Source: Brachynemurus nebulosus (Eukaryota > Arthropoda > Insecta > Neuroptera > Myrmeleontidae). Taken from it: a DNA stretch of 64,000 bases. The notes beneath the pieces are model-generated. The model was not told where the DNA came from, made no database searches, and worked only from the letters and a program-made list of their open reading frames with translations. Position 1 is the first letter of the stretch. Each line of letters starts with the position of its first letter. The translations under genes were made by a program, and so were the position numbers. Positions 57,611-64,000 of this stretch are shown piece by piece. The stretch covers positions 53,512,454 to 53,576,453 of the forward strand of contig JAPWDM010000005.1 in NCBI GenBank assembly GCA_035578155.1, read 5' to 3'.

Positions 57611-59410
57611 GGTAAGTGCGGGAGAGATGCCGCATCGGGAGAGCTGCCGCAGTAGCCATAGTTCGTCCGTTGATTAACAGATAGCGCCATTAATGGATTA
57701 TATGTTTAAAATAAGTTACTTGTTTAAGCTGTATATGGGAACATTTATGATTAGTTTATCAGTTTAGTAATTATCCAACTTCTTGTTATTGAAAAGTAAG
57801 TTCATTAACATAATATTTTATCAAGCATTTAATTCATTAGAATTTAAGAATGTATATTCCATTGTTTTAATGAAAATAAGTTTTGTTATTAATTTAGGTA
57901 TATTTTGAAAGTACTGTATAAAAATTTAGGTTGGAATTCCGCACTATGCTTGCTATAGCAACAAGCGGCATCTATCCCAACAAAAAGGAGAGATGCCGCA
58001 TTTAAAGTTGGTATAGATACCGCATCATATTACATGTTAAAAACATAGACTTATATACCTTAATTACGTAATTTTTTTTTGGACTGTAAATTATTGCCAC
58101 GTAAATATAAAAGATCCATTAATGGATCAGGAAGAGCCATCATATTAGTGAAGATAACGAAAATAATGATGATTGCCTGTGTATTGAATGTTTTAAAAGG
58201 TACTCAGAAGCAAAAAAAAAAAAAAAAATTGACTGGTTAATATGTATAAAGTGCCAAAAATGGTTACATATGGCATGAATCATGTAAGGTAACGGGCCTA
58301 GTTTCTGACCTTTTAAGAGTGACGGCTGAGGTTAAACGACAGTAATAAATATAAGTTTAAACTTAAGAGACAATTAATAATTTTATCAACTAGTTTATGG
58401 CTTTCAAAATAAAGTCATACAAGTAAAATAATTATTTGAATTGAATTAATAATTTAAATTAATGTTTTAAAAATTCGCAAAAAGGACCCAGTTTCTGACT
58501 CTCAAAATTTCTCATGTGACAGTTTCTGACCCTGACAGTGGCCTAGTTTCTGATTCTTAAATTTAAAAATACAGTTTTTTAAAATTTATTTTATAAATAA
58601 TTTTTTATTGATAAAAATGAATGTTTAATGTTATATACGTTATGAAAAATAACAAAGACTAATCGAAGATAACTATAAATAACAAAATAACTAACAAAAA
58701 CTGGTTAGAATTTAACTGGGCCATACCACTTTAGAAGTGAGCCTAGTAATTGACCCTCATATTTCAATAATAAAAATCATTCTAAGGTATTTTATAAATA
58801 TTTTAAAATAAATTTTAAACAAATATTAACCTGCTCATATATTTTTAATTAAGTTTTCATACTTACATGATGAATATTGCACAAATCAAAATGAGTACTT
58901 TGTAACATAAACTGTTAAGAAACTACCAAAAAAATAGTGTTTACACACATTTTAAACTTAAAAATTTTTTTTTATTTAGTTAATATATTCTAAACTTTTT
59001 AAATTGCTGTTCATTAGACACAGAATAGATTACTTTAAATTAAGAATTTATTTTTTTTTCTTATTTAAAATATAGTTTTTTTATTAATTTATAACAAAGT
59101 TGAAAAGTTCAGAAACTGGGCCAGGGTCAATTACCGGGTCTTTTACCTTATGGAGATGTGTGTAAAATGCAAAATTTTTAATATGAGCTATGCGGCATCT
59201 CTCCCATAGGTGTGGGAGAGACGCCGCTTTGCAGGCTCTACAAAAATGCTAATTATGAATTCTTTATAAATCAAAATTTAAAATTATTTATTAATAATTT
59301 TAAAGAACAATGTTTACATTTATTGTGTACCAAATTTCAAATCAATTAAATGCATGCTTTAAGAATTATCCAGTGTTTTCAAAATGTACGGCATCTCTCC
59401 CGCATGCATC
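57611..59410. mobile_element. Pogo-like internally deleted element, copy B
   Basis: It is the same family as 21867-23048 (GGGTAAGTGCGGGAGAGATG ends, TA flanks). It is interrupted by an insertion at 58287-59148. Sequence on both sides of that insertion aligns continuously with copy A. Confidence 0.75.
58287..59148. mobile_element. Nested TA-targeted element, 862 bp
   Basis: It is absent from copy A at the corresponding CATGTATGGAG. The ends are AGGTAACGGGCC and the inverse AGGTAAAAGACCC, with TA on both sides (58285-58286, 59149-59150). It is non-coding, and the phrase CTAGTTTCTGACC is repeated inside. Confidence 0.8.
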
Positions 59411-60090
59411 CTAATATTAATTACCATACCCGTCATGTATTATCAATCTGGATGAAAATACTTTCAATTTTTTTTTACTTTAGTCGCCAGCGAAAAGTTT
59501 TTCAGTCCCAATGGTAATACAAGCCTGACTCCTATATTAATAACAAACTAATAAATTACTTCAACAGTCACTCTTTCCTACAGTTTTCATTATTACTTTT
59601 CTTTTTCGAAGCAAAAAGTATTCAATATCGACTAGTTAGAAAATAATGATCAAATAGTTCGCATGTACGAAAGCAATAATAATTTTCCATTGAATTCACA
59701 TCGAATATTATCTCTTCTTACACCCGGTCCTCACCTGTGCCCCCACAGTATAGTTACTTATGCACTTATAAACACTGATATTTAATTATACAATATTATG
59801 TATTCTAGACTATATTTCAACGTACCTAATATCATCGTATATGTGTATACATAGTACACTTTACCATTTACCTCTTTGAGCAAGATTATTCATTTATGCA
59901 GACAGACAGTTAGGCGCATATGAATATTTAGGTAAATAAATATTATGCACGTACGTATAGTTAGATTCAATATAAAATTCAGAAACTGAAAAATTACCAA
60001 AGCAAATAAAAAAGAAGCATCAAATCAATGAAATATTAACTGATCAGAACGTCTTTCCGAACCAAATTCGATAACAAAATATGAGTTTAA
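59411..60090. other. Non-coding DNA
   Basis: There is no recognised feature. Confidence 0.4.
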
Positions 60091-60250
60091 CTTTGCTTTG
60101 TCACTTTTTACTGAATTAAACTTTTCTTGTAACGAACCAGCTTTCGATTAGTTAGCTCATGATCAGGTTTAACCCAATTTCCAATTTTGTCAAAATGAAA
60201 GCTGGCTCGTTACAAGAAAAGTTTAGTTCAGTAAAAAGTGACAAAGCAAA
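60091..60250. repeat. Compact hairpin, 55-nt arms
   Basis: 60091-60145 pairs with 60197-60250 with about two imperfect positions around a 51-nt loop (TAACGAACCAGCTTTC and GAAAGCTGGCTCGTTA). It could be a tiny MITE or a hairpin RNA source. Confidence 0.8.
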
Positions 60251-61462
60251 ATTATTCTCATAAAATATTTTGTAATATGGATTTTTACAAAGTAAATCTT
60301 TCAAGTGTTCATTTAAAATTCGATCATTTTTTTTGAATATTTATTTCCAACTAGTAATGAAAAAGTCCAATTCAGACGAAATCCAAAAAGATAATCCAAA
60401 TCTCTCCTTAAAAAATTAGTTGGCTTTATCTTATTTCCAAATAACTGCTGTGTATAAGTACAAATATTTTGGAGGAGTTCATCTTCACTCTTTCAGCTAC
60501 TTTTAATAACTAATTAAAATTTTATTTAAAAGTTGTAATAATTTATGGTGACACTTTCAAAATTTCAAGTCGAACCGTAAGCAAAATTTCAAGTTGAAAA
60601 TAATTCTTATATTTTTTTTTTTAAATACGAGCAGTTAAGCTCGTTATTTAGTTGATCCACACCAAAGCGAAGCCGACATTCTTGGTGATATCTCACGTTA
60701 AAAAAGGCTAAAAAAAAATAAAAAATAATTGATTCGATATATAAAATATTCGATTAGTTGAATATTTTCAGTAAAAATCATGATTTTTCCTGTAAAATCA
60801 ACTATACCTCACTTGAACAGCTTGATAAAATGCAATGTTAGATTTAAAAGAAAGGAAGATTTTGCATAGAAGGTAATACACTTTGTGTATTTGAGAATCT
60901 TCAATATAATGAACGAAATTACCAACAATTTGCCAGGGATTCATCTTATTGCTGTGAAAAAGTCAACTAAAGGGTTTGACTCTTCAGTCCAAAACAAAAA
61001 CTAATACTCAAGTTTAAATTTTGTCTACTTTAAAGTATCATCATAAGCTATTATTTAGACCGTTTTTGAACCAAATTCACAAGGTCCCCAAGAGGGGCGA
61101 AATGTTGGGTTACTCTTTCGTCGTACGAAATACCAGTAGTTCAAAGCTGATAGACTTTAAATTTGCTCCAACTATCCTGCATATTTTAGAAATTTATATT
61201 AAAATACACTCATACCACAGTACAGTCAGGTTATTTTATTGCAACTTGCATCCTCGAAGACTGCATCTTTAATAACACAACAACTAGATGTTGGAATACT
61301 GAAAATATAATAACATATTTATAAGTTTCGCAGTAGCTCTTGCTCCATTCTTATAAAATATTTTCTCAAGTTTTTCCATGAAAAATTACTATTCATATTA
61401 TTGAATAATAAGTACATTTCTCACAATAAAAATTTTATTAACAATTCTTGAACGTTTACGGC
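60251..61462. other. Non-coding DNA
   Basis: There is no supported gene. Confidence 0.4.
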
Positions 61463-61710
61463 CAGGGCCAGATTAACCAATTGGCCAACCTAGGCCATGG
61501 CCTAGAGGCGGTCAGTTTTTAAGGGCGGAAGATTTTGAAAACACGGCGCCAAAATTCGTAGTTGACGTTTTTTTGGCTCGTCAGTTATTTTTTAAGAGAA
61601 AGTTCGAAAAAAAGTAGGAAAAATTAAGATTTTCTTTTTTTCAAACAAAAGGTAGGGGCGGCATTTTTCATGGTGCCTAGGGACGACATTCAGGGTTAAA
61701 CCCGGCCCTG
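61463..61710. mobile_element. hAT-like MITE, 248 bp
   Basis: The ends are CAGGGCCAGATTAACC and the inverse CAGGGCCGGGTTTAACC. CGTTTAC occurs next to both ends, but with a 3-nt offset on the left, so the duplication is imperfect. Confidence 0.65.
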
Positions 61711-62824
61711 CGTTTACCTATTTTTCAGGCAAACTGTAACAAGTACCCCAACCGATCACTAGCGAGTATTGCCAAAGAACTTACTACTTTCAGAAGCTGG
61801 GTATTAATCCAGATCTCTTTATACGAAACATGGTACCGTACAATGTGAAACGTGGTACAATACACCGTATTTTGTCAACACTAGAAATAATATTTTTCTG
61901 GTAAAAATAATTGGTGTTTTCCATCGAGTGTCTTCTGGTTGCAATGTTGAATTCACCTGTATATATATGAACGTATAAACTTGACTTTACAATTTCATTA
62001 TCAATATTATTCGAGTTGGCTACGAACGATAGTTGGCTGAAATTTAACTTCACTCTGATGTTTATCTCCATGCATATATTTTAAAAGCATTCTATCGAGT
62101 TTAGAATTAGCTACATACATAACACAAACCAACTAACTACAAAACATAGCTCAAACTTTAGCAAACAATACACTTTTCAATTCGCATGTTTTCCTTTGTC
62201 GAATAAACAAATAAACAAACAGAACAAGAGAAATCTATGCGTTATATATTTGACAGGAATAATTTTACTTCAATAGTGAACGAACTAGAAGGAGAAAAAC
62301 ACTATTTCGTTAAAACAATTGTAATAGAGTTTAACGTTCGTTCTTAAAAATCGTTTATCTCCAACATACGCCACGCACATCATGGTTTAGATATATAAAT
62401 TTGGTTGTACGATATTAATTTTTACTTTGTACTAGTATAGATATGAACCGCAAATCTTTAACTGAAGTTTGCAACTATTTGATCAAATGAATAAACCTAA
62501 ACAAAATTCTAAAAAAGGAGCTCCCGTTGTCTGGTAAACTTTATAATCTTTTTTTCTAAAATTAACAGAGTATCTTTGCTATTAATCGTCATACAGATCA
62601 TATTCGAATTTCAACTTAAACAATTACTTGCCTTGATGAGTGAAATGACTGTACAAATGAAAAGAAGGAAATAATCGAATAATAATCTGATGCCTGATCG
62701 ATTACAAATTAATTGTTTAAAAGTAACTAAACTACACCGCAGTATGCGATGAAATAATTTTGTTTTAAGATAATTTTATTTATTTCCGGTTCAGGAGTTT
62801 TCTTCGTTTATATCTACTATCGTC
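61711..62824. other. Non-coding DNA
   Basis: There is no recognised feature. Confidence 0.4.
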
Positions 62825-62828
62825 TTAA

Positions 62829-63695
62829 GGGGGACCACTAGTGTGACCGCTTGAAAAAAAGGTGATTTTTGGGAATTTTTTTAAAGAAAACTGCTGTATA
62901 GAATGTTTTAATATTTTAAGGATATATTCGTTGATATATAATAAATTCATGATAAAATTTTTGGACCAAAAATTTGAAAATTCAGTGAGTTATTCGCGAT
63001 TTCTCAAGGCCTCAAAAAAGAAAGTCCCGCCACTGCTGCAGTGATAGCGACCTTCACAGTGCCTAAAATCAAAAAAACCAAAAAGCCTATTAAACTAAAA
63101 GGTATTGCCCGGGCCATGAACCTCAATCGAAAAAAAAATTGAAATTTAACAAGCAAGCGAAGTTTTTAAAAAAAAGTTTCAAATTTTGCGCGAAAATTTG
63201 ATGATTTTTGGCCTGCAAAAAGTACATTTTTTATTCGATCGGAAAACTAGAGGTTATGGCACGTAGAAACATGTAAAAGAAGCTGCAATAAGAATCAATT
63301 CGATCGGATGATTTGTCTTCGAGTTATAACTGCAGCAAATTTGAAAAATGTAGTCTTTCTTTACTTTACCTTTTAGTTTTAATTACTGAGAATTTTTACT
63401 AAAATGATTTACGATGTACTCACTATAACGGTCATAATAAAACTAGCTGAGTCGTTTAAATATGCCAGGGTCTAGTTTCTCCATAACATGTGACTGGCAG
63501 CCACGTCCAGAAACTCCCGAACAATCAACCTTCATACATTTTTTCAATACCTCAAAGTTAACTTTGAAAATCAAAATCCGTTCTTCGGATGGCTGTAACT
63601 CAAAAACTATTTGAAATATGCACTTGTTATTTTTAAAGGTATAGACTATCGAAACATGCAAAAAAATTTTCAAAATGTCTCACTAGTGGTCTCCC
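62829..63695. mobile_element. TTAA-flanked TIR element, 867 bp
   Basis: GGGGGACCACTAGTG and inverse CACTAGTGGTCTCCC are bounded by TTAA at 62825-62828 and 63696-63699, the target type of piggyBac-like elements. There is no transposase. Confidence 0.75.
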
Positions 63696-63699
63696 TTAA

Positions 63700-64000
63700 A
63701 AACATAACCTAATCGATTTTCTTCACTGGCTAAGCCTATACATATGCCCCTTGAAGTATGCTTTCTCAAAATAGTTTTAAATGATTTAGGTTAGTTAGTT
63801 TTTAATGTGAGTAAAAGTGCGAGCGAAATAGTATAGTCTGGTTTCTAATTTAGGTCGATTGAATTTTGTCGGTCTGTGCAAACCTACAAACCTTCTAGTA
63901 CTGATCGTTAAAAATCACTGCAGATGAAAATTCTCTTATCTTCTTTAAATAAGAACATAAGGTAAAGTTCCAACATTGACACTGAGTTCCGACAGTTGCA
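63700..64000. other. Non-coding DNA to window end
   Basis: There is no recognised feature. Confidence 0.4.

Overview
This looks like an AT-rich arthropod, probably insect, nuclear window made almost entirely of mobile DNA. No host protein-coding gene could be recognised. The arthropod reading rests on an errantivirus-type LTR retrotransposon with a baculovirus-F-like env, mariner, hAT, pogo and TTAA-type elements, several TATA plus TCAGT-like initiator promoters, a tRNA-Ser primer binding site and a CCTAA-like minisatellite. The species cannot be named from the sequence alone.

Layout. Positions 1-34,000 and 56,700-64,000 are a mosaic of degraded transposons, MITEs, fold-back elements and long (TA)n tracts. 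They include a decayed mariner (7.0-9.05 kb), a long inverted repeat (10.06-11.2 kb), a MITE with a 5-bp duplication (14.16 kb), two copies of a pogo-like element (21.9-23.0 and 57.6-59.4 kb, the second carrying a nested insertion), a hAT-type element (28.0 kb), a pogo-type MITE (29.7 kb), a second hAT-type element (30.8 kb) and a TTAA-flanked element (62.8 kb). Two tRNA-Thr-like bodies (13.68 and 19.67 kb) look like a SINE family. Intervening DNA has only short chance ORFs.

34,980-42,708 is a nearly intact Ty3/gypsy errantivirus-like element on the minus strand. It has LTRs of about 430 bp, an ATAT target duplication, a PBS for tRNA-Ser, gag, a -1 frameshift into protease/RT/RNase H/integrase, a spliced env and a polypurine tract. 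One extra frame break lies in the integrase region.

44,698-56,688 is the most unusual object: an 11,991-bp element with 1.0-1.25 kb terminal inverted repeats starting AG and a perfect 6-bp target duplication (AAAACA), the hallmark of Polintons/Mavericks. It encodes a protein-primed family B DNA polymerase with an endonuclease VII-like zinc motif, preceded by a small first exon. It also encodes a C2H2 zinc-finger protein, a 159-aa protein possibly of RNase H fold and a 249/270-aa zinc-ribbon protein. No integrase, packaging ATPase, protease or capsid gene is visible. A 21-bp tandem array carrying about 24 TGAGTCA sites lies between two divergent promoters. Three of its genes share the same TATA-to-initiator spacing, so the element looks like a compact transcription and replication unit that lacks the canonical integration and virion modules.
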